This document shows, one piece after another, positions 43,382 through 52,310 of a stretch of DNA of 64,000 bases; the first letter of the stretch is position 1; each line of letters starts with the position of its first letter. The notes below the pieces were generated by a model. That model did not search any database and was not told the DNA's origin. It saw only the letters and a program-made list of their open reading frames with translations. The position numbers and the translations under genes were made by a program. The stretch covers positions 138,811 through 202,810 of the forward strand of contig NZ_JAOQJF010000001.1 in NCBI RefSeq assembly GCF_025567195.1. The letters run 5' to 3'. Source of the DNA: Alitiscatomonas aceti. GTDB taxonomy: Bacteria > Bacillota > Clostridia > Lachnospirales > Lachnospiraceae.

Positions 43382-43683
43382 GAGAGGGGAAGAAGAATGT
43401 ATAATTTCCCTGCTATACAGTTAATTCCGCAATCTCACCCATATCGCACGATAAGGTCTGATTCATCCTTTTATCAATCATCATCGACCATTGCCTGCCA
43501 TAACTGACTGGCATAATTCATTGCCGGATCCTTCCGGCTTATACCTTATTACGCACATGGCAGTGAGGTTGTCTGCCAAAAGATGAGCGTATATAAATAT
43601 TATACAAATGAAGCGCGCTGGAACTGACGGGAACAGGAGGGGGGACTTTCTGAGCCTCCCCCAGCTGCCCTTATGTCCGCTTT
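43382..43683. other. Gene-free region between clpX and the DUF4340 gene
   Basis: About 300 bp, more AT-rich than its neighbours. It holds several short minus-strand frames (one reads NYASQLWQAMVDDD then stops; another of 23 codons ends CDMGEIAELTV), possible remnants of a small gene. A plus-strand TTGTCT-17-TATAAA lies at 43569-43597, and a G-rich/C-rich hairpin near 43635-43662. Nothing is firmly supported. Confidence 0.4.
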
Positions 43684-45069
43684 TTACTTATTCCCGCCCG
43701 ATAAAACAATCCCATGGACCGCCTCTGTCAGATCCACTGCCTGGGATCTGGGTACCAGGGACACAGGCTCCCCGTCCACTTCTGCCAGACAGTACTCCCC
43801 GTCGTAGCGGTACAGGGCCACCGTTACCTGCGGATAGTTTTCGTTATCCAGAAATACTGCCATCCGGATCTCCTCCTTCCCAACGGGCGCTTCCTCTGTA
43901 AAACTTTCTGCCTCCAGGGCCAGCAGTGCATCCAAAAGGGCCGCAGTATCCGTCTCCTCTCCTGCGCATGTCCATTTCCGGTCCGAATCCTTTCCTCTTG
44001 ATTCCAGCTGGTACGTCTCTCCCTCCAGAACGACTGTAAGTCCTGTGATGTCGTACCGGTCCGCAGGCAGAACCTCCTGGTGCCGCAGGTCGTTGTATGT
44101 CATTTTCATCAGCTTCTCATAATCGCCGGAAAGCAGCCGGTAGATAATGCCGGACTCTCCCACCCGTGCATAGGCGGTGACCGTCTCATCATCCTCTTTT
44201 TCCTCCGGATCCCGGCTCACAGAAAGAGTAAATGTCCCGGTCTCCTCTTTTCCATCCTCATTCTCTGTGGTGTACTCGGTCTCCACCACCAGCTGCGGCT
44301 CATCCAGGCCATATCCGGAAAGCTCCTCTTCTGCCGCATTGTAGGAAACGTAATCGGAAAGTCCCAGTCCCATGACGGTGTTTAAGTACGTTGTCACCCG
44401 GCTGGTGTCCAGAGGCAGCGTCTTCTCATCCCGGCTGGTAAAATATATATCCCCGGGGCTGTAAGTGGCTGTGCTGTCCTCTTCATAAAAAATCTCATAG
44501 GCTTCCGGTCCGGTAAAGCGGATCCTTTCCACCTGGTCCATGGCCGGGACCTGGTCGTTTTTAATTACGCTGCTTAAACCGATATTAAAGGAATCCATAG
44601 GATCCTCCTTTACCAGATAGGCGTTGCCGTCTCCAATGGACACATACCGCTCCGAATCCATGGCGCTGAAATCCCCCAGGAGAATTTCATAGCTTTCCTC
44701 TCCCGCCTCCAGGCGGATGGTACCTTCTGGATCATCCAGGCCGTACTGGCCGTAATCCTCCACATCCTCGATCACAAAGGACACGCCGAACTCCTCAAAG
44801 ATTTCCAGAAGCTCCCCGATCTTCTCCTCGTCCACCGGAAATGCCGCATCCTCATCATATGTCCACATCTCTTCCTTATGAAATGAGAGATTCTCCGTTC
44901 CCGTCTCCCAGGAGAGAGCTGTCACTGTGTCCGCCGGGATGGTAAGAATGACCGCATCGCTGTTTTTTATCTTTTCTTTCTGTTCTTTCGTCCGGACCAC
45001 TCCAAAGGTCACGGCGCAGGCGGCGCACAGGACGCCTGCCAAAAACATTAACCGCTCAGACCGTTTCAT
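43684..45069 (-). CDS. DUF4340 domain-containing membrane-anchored protein
   Basis: 461 residues: an N-terminal transmembrane helix (LMFLAGVLCAACAVTFGVV) and a long extracytoplasmic beta-rich region with repeated units resembling DUF4340 (SWETGTENLSFHKEEMWTYDEDAAFPVDEEKI at about 50-80, key residues W, F and P-V-D). DUF4340 proteins are regularly the last gene of gliding-type ABC operons in Lachnospiraceae. It overlaps the GldG-like gene by 14 bp. Exact function unknown; probably a periplasm-side partner of the transporter. Confidence 0.82.
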   Translation of the reverse strand: MKRSERLMFLAGVLCAACAVTFGVVRTKEQKEKIKNSDAVILTIPADTVTALSWETGTENLSFHKEEMWTYDEDAAFPVDEEKIGELLEIFEEFGVSFVIEDVEDYGQYGLDDPEGTIRLEAGEESYEILLGDFSAMDSERYVSIGDGNAYLVKEDPMDSFNIGLSSVIKNDQVPAMDQVERIRFTGPEAYEIFYEEDSTATYSPGDIYFTSRDEKTLPLDTSRVTTYLNTVMGLGLSDYVSYNAAEEELSGYGLDEPQLVVETEYTTENEDGKEETGTFTLSVSRDPEEKEDDETVTAYARVGESGIIYRLLSGDYEKLMKMTYNDLRHQEVLPADRYDITGLTVVLEGETYQLESRGKDSDRKWTCAGEETDTAALLDALLALEAESFTEEAPVGKEEIRMAVFLDNENYPQVTVALYRYDGEYCLAEVDGEPVSLVPRSQAVDLTEAVHGIVLSGGNK

Positions 45070-46489
45070 TCTGCTTCCTCCTTCTTCTTAATACCACGAC
45101 TGCCCCAACTCCAAGATACAGGAGCGGGAAGACTCCGATCATCATCACCTGGAGCATAGACGAGACCGATTCGCTGATGGTCAGGTAGTTATAATTTAAC
45201 GACTTGCTTCGAATCGCCATGGCCTCCCGTTCACCATTTAAAAAGGCCAGGGCGTTCATGGCCAGATCTCCGTTGGCGCCGGAAGAGAGGGCATTGTACA
45301 TATCCATTAAGAACTCCGATGATGCAAACCACACGATTTTTCCATCATTCCCGCAGTCCACTGCGACTGCCGAAGCAAAGGGGCCGTCCGTGTCCCCTTC
45401 TTCCTTTTCATACGTCTCCAGCCCGTAGCCGGCTTTCTTGCTGAACGCCAGCTCCGATGTAGTCAAAAGCTCTGTAACCCGGCCGCTCTCCTTTACTTCT
45501 TCTGACGCCTCAAGACCGCTGGAAATGGGAATGATGGGGAAATACCTTGCCTCGGCCAGAGACGCTGTAATTTCATGGTCCGCCAGCTCCGGGATCAGCG
45601 CATGGGGCGTCTGGAGCGCATAGTGCTCCCGGTCTCCTTCCACCACAATTCCGTCTGCCACTGTAACCCCATAATCCTCCAGAAGGCTGTTTAAATTTTC
45701 CAATGCTCCATCCTTCACCGGCCCGGCTGCCACAAACAGCTTTCCTCCGTTTTCCACATATCCTGAAAGGATTTCCTTTTCCTCCGGGGAAATATCGCTC
45801 TGGGGTCCGAAAATAACCACGCAGTCTGCGTCCTCCGGAACCGTCTCCGCCGTCAGAAGGGAGAGTGCGGACAATTCCATATTATCCTTCTCCATCTGCT
45901 CCTTAAAGGAAGCCGGAAGCTCTGTTTCCCCGTGTCCCTCCAGAATGCTTATCTTTGGAAGATCCTCGCTCACCACATAATCGATGGCAGAAGTAATGGC
46001 CCCCTCTCCGTCAAAGGAGGTGTTATACGTATAGGAGTAAAGATCCGGCTCCTGGATATAGATGTCCTGGTATCCGATGAACCGGCTTCTCTCCCCTGCT
46101 TCCACCACCAGGCTGTTGTTCTGGACCGGCTCGTCGGTATACTGCTCCGCAAAGGCCGGATACACGTCCGGATTCTTTTTCACCACCTGGATGTGCTCAG
46201 AAAGACTTTCATATCTGCCCAGAAGATTTTCGATCACATCATCCTCTTCTCCTGCCTGGACGATCCAGTAAATGGTCACGTCGTCTTCCAGGGCGCTTAT
46301 CACGGCCCTGGTGTTTCCCGTCACAGAATAGAGTTTGGTGGCGCTCATGTCATATTTTGTCATATTTTCCGGCAATGCCCCGGCCAGAACATTAAGGACC
46401 ATCACCAGGGCCAGGACAACGGCTGTTAAAATCAAGGAATACGATCCGCCGCGCAGGGAAAGTGATGCAGGTTTTTTCTGTTTTTTCAT
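45056..46489 (-). CDS. GldG family ABC-transporter auxiliary protein
   Basis: 477 residues: N-terminal transmembrane helix, a large extracytoplasmic domain of the GldG/IFT52-like type (LPKISILEGHGETELP, VVIFGPQSDISPEEKEILSGYVENGGKLFVAAGP), and a C-terminal helix (VMMIGVFPLLYLGVGAVVVL) before a basic tail. GldG works with GldA/GldF transporters; outside gliding bacteria its cargo is unknown. Its start overlaps the permease stop by 1 bp. Confidence 0.88.
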   Translation of the reverse strand: MKKQKKPASLSLRGGSYSLILTAVVLALVMVLNVLAGALPENMTKYDMSATKLYSVTGNTRAVISALEDDVTIYWIVQAGEEDDVIENLLGRYESLSEHIQVVKKNPDVYPAFAEQYTDEPVQNNSLVVEAGERSRFIGYQDIYIQEPDLYSYTYNTSFDGEGAITSAIDYVVSEDLPKISILEGHGETELPASFKEQMEKDNMELSALSLLTAETVPEDADCVVIFGPQSDISPEEKEILSGYVENGGKLFVAAGPVKDGALENLNSLLEDYGVTVADGIVVEGDREHYALQTPHALIPELADHEITASLAEARYFPIIPISSGLEASEEVKESGRVTELLTTSELAFSKKAGYGLETYEKEEGDTDGPFASAVAVDCGNDGKIVWFASSEFLMDMYNALSSGANGDLAMNALAFLNGEREAMAIRSKSLNYNYLTISESVSSMLQVMMIGVFPLLYLGVGAVVVLRRRRKQNETV

Positions 46490-47352
46490 CAGTTATACCT
46501 CCTTTTTTCCAGGGACTGTACTGACAGAAACAGGAAAAATGCCGCAAAAGTCACATAGAATACGATCCCTGTCATGTCAAAAACCCCGTTGACAAAAACG
46601 GAAAAACGCTCAAACAGGGATAGCTCCTTCATAAGCGCTGGAAGAAGCCCCTCAAATTTTTCCGGGGTCGTCAGGTACACGGCCAGAAGCCCGGCCACGG
46701 CCAGAAAATAAAAGCCATAGGCCAGGCTTTCATTTTTCGTCAGGTACCGGATCAGAAGGCCCAGACCGATCACCAGCACAAACACAGCGACCAGGGAACC
46801 CGCCGCTGTGGACGACACATGCTCTGCCAGGCTCACACTGTAATAGTTGAACAGGATCACCGCAATGCCGATCCCGGCCGCAAAGCCCTGGTTGTCGGTC
46901 AGGGATGAAATAAAGACCCCCAGGGCAATGAGCGCCGCTCCCAGGAAGAAAAACGCCGCCAGGGAACCGTAGGCCACCGGAAGGTACACGTCTCCAAACT
47001 GAGAAAATACCAGGGGATACAGGGAAATAATCGCCAGAGGGATCAGATAGACCACCAGGAGAGCCAGATATTTTCCCATGACCACCTGGGTGGTGGTGAT
47101 CGGAAGGGAGTACAGAAGCTGGTCTGTCCGCTGTTTTTTCTCCTCCGCAATAACGCGCATGGTGAGAACCGGAACAATGACCACAAAGATCAGGCTTCCG
47201 AAGCTTAAAACAAATTCAAAATTACTGACCGCAGCCTGAAGGTTATACAAAGTGGCTCCCATACCGGTAAAGGCCAGCAGAAACGCACCAAAGACATAGG
47301 CTGTCATGGTGTGAAAATAATTTCTTATTTCATGCTTAAAAACTGCGATCAC
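46489..47352 (-). CDS. ABC transporter permease, GldF-like
   Basis: 287 residues with six transmembrane helices, beginning MIAVFKHEIRNYFHTMTAYVFGAFL, the usual ABC-2 permease opening. It also has IAEEKKQRTDQLLYSLPITTTQVVMGKYLA, whose key elements (E-E-K, L-L-Y-S-L-P) mark the GldF/NosY group. It partners with the ATPase encoded just upstream (4-bp overlap). Confidence 0.9.
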   Translation of the reverse strand: MIAVFKHEIRNYFHTMTAYVFGAFLLAFTGMGATLYNLQAAVSNFEFVLSFGSLIFVVIVPVLTMRVIAEEKKQRTDQLLYSLPITTTQVVMGKYLALLVVYLIPLAIISLYPLVFSQFGDVYLPVAYGSLAAFFFLGAALIALGVFISSLTDNQGFAAGIGIAVILFNYYSVSLAEHVSSTAAGSLVAVFVLVIGLGLLIRYLTKNESLAYGFYFLAVAGLLAVYLTTPEKFEGLLPALMKELSLFERFSVFVNGVFDMTGIVFYVTFAAFFLFLSVQSLEKRRYN

Positions 47353-48404
47353 GGCTCGTTCCCTCCCTTTTCTTCACTGTCCTCTTCCCGGCTGTCTGTC
47401 TCCCGGCCTGATTCCGTCTTTTGGCCATTTTCCGCCTCTGCTTCCCCGTCTGACGGAACCTCTCTGTCTCCGTTCTCTGTCAGCTCAATAAAAATGTCTT
47501 CCAGGTCCGCCTTCTTAAGTCCCAGCTCCAGAAGCACCTTTCCGCTCTCTGCAAACTTTAGGAAAATGCTGCGGGACACGGCGTATATATCCTCCTCACT
47601 GGTCCTCAGAACCGCTCTGGCATACCCGTTCTCTTCCTTTTTAACATCCATGCCAGAGACTGCCCCAGTTTCCTCCAGAAGCGCCTCCACTTCTTCCGGC
47701 TCCGCCTCTGCCGTAAGCGTAATTTCTCCCGGCGCAGTCAGACTTTTTTCCAGATTCTCTGGCTCATCAAAGGCCACCAGTTTCCCTCTGGAAATGATCA
47801 GGACCTTCTCACAGCTAGTCTGGACCTCCGAAAGAATATGGGAACTGAAAATTACCGTGTGCTCCTTTCCCAGCTCCCGGATCAGATCGCGGATTTCAAT
47901 AATCTGCAAGGGATCCAGTCCCACGGTGGGTTCGTCTAAAATGATCACCCTTGGGTCCCCCAGAAGGGCCTGGGCGATCCCCACACGCTGCTTATACCCC
48001 TTGGACAGCGCTGAAATCCTCCGGTTCCTCATGGCCGTCAGCTTCGTTTTCTCCAGAACTTCCCCAATCTGTTTGTAAAGCTCCGCTCCCCGCAAGCCCT
48101 TGGCCTCGCCTACGAACCGCAGATATTCCGCCGGAGTCTCATTCATGTAAAGGGGTGGCTGCTCTGGAAGATACCCGATCAGCCGCTTTGCCTTATCCGG
48201 TTCCTCAAAAATATCATATCCGTCAATTTTCACATGACCCTCTGTGGCGGAAAGACAGCCGGTCATAATATTCATTGTGGTGGACTTTCCAGCTCCGTTG
48301 GGGCCCAGAAAACCGTAAACATGGCCATCTCCGATTTCAAACGAAAGATCGTCCACAGCCGTAACATTTCCATATCGTTTTGTCAGATGCTCAACTGCAA
48401 TCAT
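47349..48404 (-). CDS. ABC transporter ATPase, GldA-like
   Basis: 351 residues from the ATG at 48404, with AAGGAGG 6 bp upstream. Walker A GPNGAGKST, signature SKGYKQRVGIAQALL, Walker B VIILDEPTVGLDP. A regulatory C-terminal domain is followed by a very acidic tail of about 45 residues (Glu/Asp/Ser-rich), unusual for the family. First structural gene of the ATPase-permease-GldG-DUF4340 operon, behind a promoter with three phased direct repeats. Confidence 0.92.
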   Translation of the reverse strand: MIAVEHLTKRYGNVTAVDDLSFEIGDGHVYGFLGPNGAGKSTTMNIMTGCLSATEGHVKIDGYDIFEEPDKAKRLIGYLPEQPPLYMNETPAEYLRFVGEAKGLRGAELYKQIGEVLEKTKLTAMRNRRISALSKGYKQRVGIAQALLGDPRVIILDEPTVGLDPLQIIEIRDLIRELGKEHTVIFSSHILSEVQTSCEKVLIISRGKLVAFDEPENLEKSLTAPGEITLTAEAEPEEVEALLEETGAVSGMDVKKEENGYARAVLRTSEEDIYAVSRSIFLKFAESGKVLLELGLKKADLEDIFIELTENGDREVPSDGEAEAENGQKTESGRETDSREEDSEEKGGNEP

Positions 48405-48437
48405 CTCTGTCCTCCTTTTTCTCATTTTCCTCCAGAA

Positions 48438-48481
48438 AGTATATCAGCCGAAGCTGAAACCACGCTGAAAAGCCTGTGAAA
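48438..48481 (-). promoter_or_regulatory. Activator-type promoter with 11-bp-phased repeats before the ABC operon
   Basis: TGAAA (plus-strand reading) recurs at 48455, 48466 and 48477, exactly 11 bp apart, twice as GCTGAAA. A minus-strand TATACT -10 lies at 48438-48443 with a poor -35 overlapped by the repeats. This spacing is the classic OmpR/PhoB-family operator. Confidence 0.6.
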
Positions 48482-48501
48482 AAAGGATGAACTTTCCAGG
48501 C

Positions 48502-48975
48502 TCAGAGTTCCCCCGCCTGTACCTCCAGATGGTATCCCATGCGGCGGATGGAACTGATCCGCACGTTGGAGCCTGTCCTGGCCAGCTTCTTTCTTAAGAA
48601 TCCCACATAGACCTCCACGTTGTTTTCCACTGCGTCCGTATCGTATCCCCAGACCTTCTGGAGAATCGTCTCCTTGGAAAGATTCTTCCGTCCCGACTGG
48701 AACAGGAGACGCAGGATCTCAAATTCCTTTGCCGACAGCTGCACATGCTTCATACCGCAGCGCAGCATTCCTGTGGAAAGCTCCAGGGAAGTGTTTCCAA
48801 AGGAAAGCGCCTCCGTCTCTTCCTCCTGTCTGTGCAGAAGGGAATGGATACAGGTCTCGACCTCTTCTGCCACCTGGCGGCTGTTTATTCCCGGTGCCGT
48901 CACATCCAAAATCACCAGAGCCTCCGGCAGAGGCGGCTTTAAGAGCTTTTCGTCCTCCATGATCAATATTTTCAT
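48502..48975 (-). CDS. OmpR-type response regulator with internally deleted receiver
   Basis: 157 residues from the ATG at 48975, with AGGAGG 9 bp upstream. The C-terminal winged helix (about 60-157; LSAKEFEILRLLFQSGRKN, VWGYDTDAVENNVEVYVGFLRKKL) is complete. The receiver is reduced from about 120 to about 50 residues: E7/D8 and a D24 in LVILDVTAPGIN remain, but the helices between them and the lysine-bearing half are missing, with the frame kept. No histidine kinase is adjacent. It probably binds DNA without phosphorylation; the phased repeats in front of the next operon are its likely target. Confidence 0.82.
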   Translation of the reverse strand: MKILIMEDEKLLKPPLPEALVILDVTAPGINSRQVAEEVETCIHSLLHRQEEETEALSFGNTSLELSTGMLRCGMKHVQLSAKEFEILRLLFQSGRKNLSKETILQKVWGYDTDAVENNVEVYVGFLRKKLARTGSNVRISSIRRMGYHLEVQAGEL

Positions 48976-49013
48976 TTTCTCTTTCCTCCTCCTTCTATCT
49001 GCCGCTGGCATGG

Positions 49014-49051
49014 AAAAGGCAGCCGGTCCGTTTAAGAACCGCCTGCCTTTT
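49014..49051 (-). terminator. Terminator of the HtrA-like protease gene
   Basis: Arms 49014-49029 and 49036-49051 pair in about 14 of 16 positions with A and T tracts at the ends; lies just after the protease stop and before the truncated regulator. Confidence 0.75.
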
Positions 49052-49063
49052 GTACGCTTTTCC

Positions 49064-50593
49064 TTATTCCGGCTGTTCTGCCGTCTCTTCCTCCTGGGGT
49101 CTTGCATTCAGGGTGATGGGAATCTCCTTTTCCACATACTCACCGTTTTCCAGTCTCTGGACCGTGAGATTTACAGTGGTGCCTTCTTTATAATAGGTCA
49201 GGAGCTTTGTAAGATCCGCATAGTTTCTAACGGTCTCCCCATCAAATTTTGTGATGATATCCTTTTCCTTCAGTTCAGAATTGGCAGCCGCGGAATCCTC
49301 TGTGATCTTATAAACGTATACGCCCTCGGGCATTCCATAGAGCTTTGCCATGGAGGCGTCGATGTTCTGGATCTGGATCCCCAGATATCCCTGCTCCTCT
49401 TCGCCAACCTCCACCTTGGTGGTACGGGTCTTTAAGTCGTCAATGATATCCTTCGCATGAGAAATGGGGATCGCGTATCCGACACCTTCTACCTTTTCAT
49501 CTGCGTATTTGGCCTCGTTGATGCCGATGACCTCTCCCTTGGAGTTTAACAGAGCGCCGCCGCTGTTGCCGGGGTTGATGGCCGCATCGGTCTGGATCAC
49601 AGTTTTTGTAACGCCGTCCACAGTGACCTCACGGTTTAATGCGCTCACATGGCCCACTGTCACGCTCTGGCCCAGTCCCAGGGCATTTCCGATGGCAATG
49701 ACGCCCTGGCCCATTTTTAAGGAATCCGAGTCCCCGAGAGTGGCTGCCTTGATCTGGGATTTAGTATCTGCGGAGATATCCTCCAGCGGGACTGCGATCA
49801 CCGCCAGGTCGGAAGCAGAATCCGTACCCTTCACTGCCGCCTCCACGCTGCTTTCATCGATGAAGGTGACGGCCAGGGTCGTGGCTCCCTCGATCACATG
49901 GTTATTGGTCACCACCAGAAGCTCTGTGTCGTTCTGGCCTACAATGATGCCGGAGCCGCTGCTGGGCACCTCATACGTCTGGGTCTGGCCAAACCAGGTG
50001 CTTCCCTGGTACAGCATGGTGTTGGTGATGGCCACCACCGAGGGCATCACCGCATCCACGATGGGAGACACATCCTCAATGAACACACCTCCGGAAGAGG
50101 TGGAAGTGGACTGGGGAGCTGCCTGGACCACCTGGGTCTGCTGGATCGGGGCCGTCTCCTCCGGGAACAAAGCGTTGGCCGCCCGGTTGACGCCGAACAT
50201 GGTGCCGCCGGATACCACTCCGAAGAGGAGGGCCGTTGCTGTGACCATGGCCGTTGTTTTCATAACGGAACGTTTCTTCGGAGCCTTATGGCTGCTGCCG
50301 TTCTCCCCATGGCCTCCTCCATTCATCCCGCCGTTTCCGTCCTGTCCCGTATAGGGATACGGAGAGGAGTGATGGTACTGGTTCTGCGGGCCATTCTGGT
50401 ACTGGGGCTGCTGGTACGCCTGGCCCTGATTCTGGTTCTGGGGCTGTCCCTGGCCGCTGAGCCCGTACACCTGCTGTCTCACCGGCTGGGACTCCCGGCC
50501 CGCCGCCTGGCCCATACCCGGCTGGCTCCCGGCCTGCGGATCATTCTGAATGTTCTGGCTGTTATTAACCTCTGTCCATTTATCGTCGTACAT
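49064..50593 (-). CDS. HtrA/DegP-like membrane-anchored serine protease with PDZ domain
   Basis: 509 residues. A Gln/Asn/Gly-rich cytoplasmic N-terminus (about 1-100) precedes one transmembrane helix (about 112-135), then the trypsin-like protease (His in VTNNHVIEG, Asp in SDLAVIAV, Ser in NPGNSGGALLN), and a C-terminal PDZ domain (about 400-495). It should degrade misfolded proteins outside the membrane. The ATG has AGGAGAA upstream. Repeated TTGTGATAA-type sites upstream point to a stress-responsive regulator. Confidence 0.94.
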   Translation of the reverse strand: MYDDKWTEVNNSQNIQNDPQAGSQPGMGQAAGRESQPVRQQVYGLSGQGQPQNQNQGQAYQQPQYQNGPQNQYHHSSPYPYTGQDGNGGMNGGGHGENGSSHKAPKKRSVMKTTAMVTATALLFGVVSGGTMFGVNRAANALFPEETAPIQQTQVVQAAPQSTSTSSGGVFIEDVSPIVDAVMPSVVAITNTMLYQGSTWFGQTQTYEVPSSGSGIIVGQNDTELLVVTNNHVIEGATTLAVTFIDESSVEAAVKGTDSASDLAVIAVPLEDISADTKSQIKAATLGDSDSLKMGQGVIAIGNALGLGQSVTVGHVSALNREVTVDGVTKTVIQTDAAINPGNSGGALLNSKGEVIGINEAKYADEKVEGVGYAIPISHAKDIIDDLKTRTTKVEVGEEEQGYLGIQIQNIDASMAKLYGMPEGVYVYKITEDSAAANSELKEKDIITKFDGETVRNYADLTKLLTYYKEGTTVNLTVQRLENGEYVEKEIPITLNARPQEEETAEQPE

Positions 50594-50660
50594 AAAAATT
50601 CTCCTTTCACAACAAAGCTTATCTATCGGAATTTCTTTGATCTCCTTGTTTATGTAAGAG

Positions 50661-50723
50661 AGTTTACCAGAGATTTGTGATAAAATTGTGATAACTTTTC
50701 AAGGGAATTGTGAAACCGTGATA
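50661..50723 (-). promoter_or_regulatory. Phased repeats upstream of the HtrA-like gene
   Basis: Plus-strand TTGTGATAA at 50675 and 50686, TTGTGAAAC at 50708, and CGTGATA near 50717. The first three are 11 and 22 bp apart, on one helix face. A minus-strand TAAACT -10 candidate lies at 50661-50666 with the repeats over the -35. Confidence 0.5.
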
Positions 50724-50726
50724 CAC

Positions 50727-50755
50727 AAAAGCGCCTCCGGAAGACCGGAAGCGCT
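50727..50755 (-). terminator. Terminator of uppP
   Basis: AGCGCCTCCGG (50730-50740) and CCGGAAGCGCT (50745-50755) pair with one mismatch; TTTTG follows on the minus strand. Confidence 0.75.
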
Positions 50756-50787
50756 CTTACAAAATCTTATCTTTCATGTCCTGCCCG

Positions 50788-51627
50788 TTACAGTCCCATC
50801 ACTGCCATTACCCCAAAATATGCCAGAACGATCACACCCAGGATAATGCGGTAATAACCAAAGAAACGGAAATCATGCTTCTTCACATATCCCATAAGGA
50901 ACTTGATGGAATACATGGATACGGCAAAGGCGATGACCATGCCGGCCAGCAGGAAGAAAAACTCTATACCAGAAAAATCCAGGCCATAATGGAGGATCTT
51001 TAACAGGCTGGCCCCGAACATCACCGGGATCCCCAGGAAGAAGGTAAATTCCGCAGAAGCCGTTCTGGAGCAGCCTAAAAGCATGGCCCCCAGGATCGTA
51101 GCGCCGGACCGGGAGGTTCCCGGGATCAGGGCCAGAAGCTGGAACAGGCCGATATACAGGGCGTTCCGGTAGCTGATCTGGGAAACCTTTTTAATGGGAA
51201 AGTCCACAAACTCATTATGCTTTTCCAGGACAATGAAAAGGATCCCGTAGATGATCAGCATGGCCGCCACCACGTAAGGGTTATACAGGTATGTGTCCAG
51301 GACCTCGTCCAGAAGGAGACCCACCACAGCTGCCGGAAGGCAGGCGATGAGGATCTTGATCCACAGATGCCAGGTGGCAAGCTGCTGATTTTTCTTCTTT
51401 CCCGGGGCCCATGGGTTCAGACGGTTGAAGTAAAGGACCACCACAGCCATAATGGCTCCCAGCTGGATCACCACCCGGAATACCTTCATAAATTCTGCCG
51501 ACGCATTCAGATGGACGATGTTCTCCACCAGGATCAGATGGCCTGTGCTGCTGATGGGAAGCCATTCTGTAAAGCCCTCCACCAGACCGAATACGACGAT
51601 CTTCAGAAATTCGATAAAATTGCTCAT
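50788..51627 (-). CDS. uppP: Undecaprenyl-diphosphate phosphatase
   Basis: 279 residues, eight transmembrane helices. Catalytic signatures EGFTEWLPISSTGHL (Glu-rich loop and PISST) near the N-terminus and PGTSRSGATI in the middle are complete. It recycles undecaprenyl pyrophosphate to the monophosphate carrier used for peptidoglycan and glycan assembly, and can give bacitracin resistance. It starts 2 bp after ung, with GGAGAG inside the end of ung. Confidence 0.96.
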   Translation of the reverse strand: MSNFIEFLKIVVFGLVEGFTEWLPISSTGHLILVENIVHLNASAEFMKVFRVVIQLGAIMAVVVLYFNRLNPWAPGKKKNQQLATWHLWIKILIACLPAAVVGLLLDEVLDTYLYNPYVVAAMLIIYGILFIVLEKHNEFVDFPIKKVSQISYRNALYIGLFQLLALIPGTSRSGATILGAMLLGCSRTASAEFTFFLGIPVMFGASLLKILHYGLDFSGIEFFFLLAGMVIAFAVSMYSIKFLMGYVKKHDFRFFGYYRIILGVIVLAYFGVMAVMGL

Positions 51628-51629
51628 GT

Positions 51630-52310
51630 TTACTCTCCTATATTCTCAATCTGCCAGTCAATGGGATCAAGGCCGTGGGCCGTGAGGAATTTATTGGTCC
51701 GGCTGAAGGGACGACTTCCAAAAAATCCGCGGTACGCCGACAGGGGACTGGGGTGGGGAGACTCTAAGATCAAATGGGCCGGATTGTTTAACATGGCCTT
51801 TTTCATTTGGGCCGGTTTTCCCCATAAAATAAACACCATGGGCCTGTCCTGGGCGTTTAATACCCGGATGGCCGCGTCGGTAAACTCCTCCCAGCCGATG
51901 TCCTTGTGGGAGTGGGCCGCATGGGCCCGGACCGTCAGCACCGTATTCAGAAGAAGCACGCCCTGGTCGGCCCATTTCTTCAGATAACCGTTATTGGGGA
52001 TATAGCAGCCGCAGTCCTCATGGAGCTCCTTATAAATATTCACCAGGGACGGCGGCGTATCCACCTCCGGCCTCACGGAAAAGCAGAGGCCGTGGGCCTG
52101 GCCCGGTTCATGGTAGGGATCCTGTCCCAGGATCACCACCTTCACATCCTTCAATGGCGTAAATGCGAAGGCGTTGAAAATATCGTCCGGAGCCGGGTAT
52201 ACCTCCCTGGTCTCATACTCATGCTTCACTGTCTCGTACAGCTTCCTGTAATAGGGCTTTTTAAATTCCTCGCTCATGGGCCCCAGCCAGTCGTTACTGA
52301 TCGCTGCCAT
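51630..52310 (-). CDS. ung: Uracil-DNA glycosylase, family 1
   Basis: 226 residues from the ATG at 52310, with GGGGAGG 6 bp upstream. The catalytic water-activating loop is GQDPYHEPGQAHGL; the minor-groove loop is HPSPLS with the preceding SPHPSPLSAYRGFFG. It removes uracil from DNA. Its start overlaps the sirtuin-like gene by 17 bp, and it is followed by uppP. Confidence 0.96.
   Translation of the reverse strand: MAAISNDWLGPMSEEFKKPYYRKLYETVKHEYETREVYPAPDDIFNAFAFTPLKDVKVVILGQDPYHEPGQAHGLCFSVRPEVDTPPSLVNIYKELHEDCGCYIPNNGYLKKWADQGVLLLNTVLTVRAHAAHSHKDIGWEEFTDAAIRVLNAQDRPMVFILWGKPAQMKKAMLNNPAHLILESPHPSPLSAYRGFFGSRPFSRTNKFLTAHGLDPIDWQIENIGE

Noticed and set aside
43608..43901. 97-codon plus-strand frame downstream of a TTGTCT-17-TATAAA promoter-like pair
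   Set aside because: Mostly antisense to the DUF4340 gene, proline-rich shadow composition, no ribosome site.
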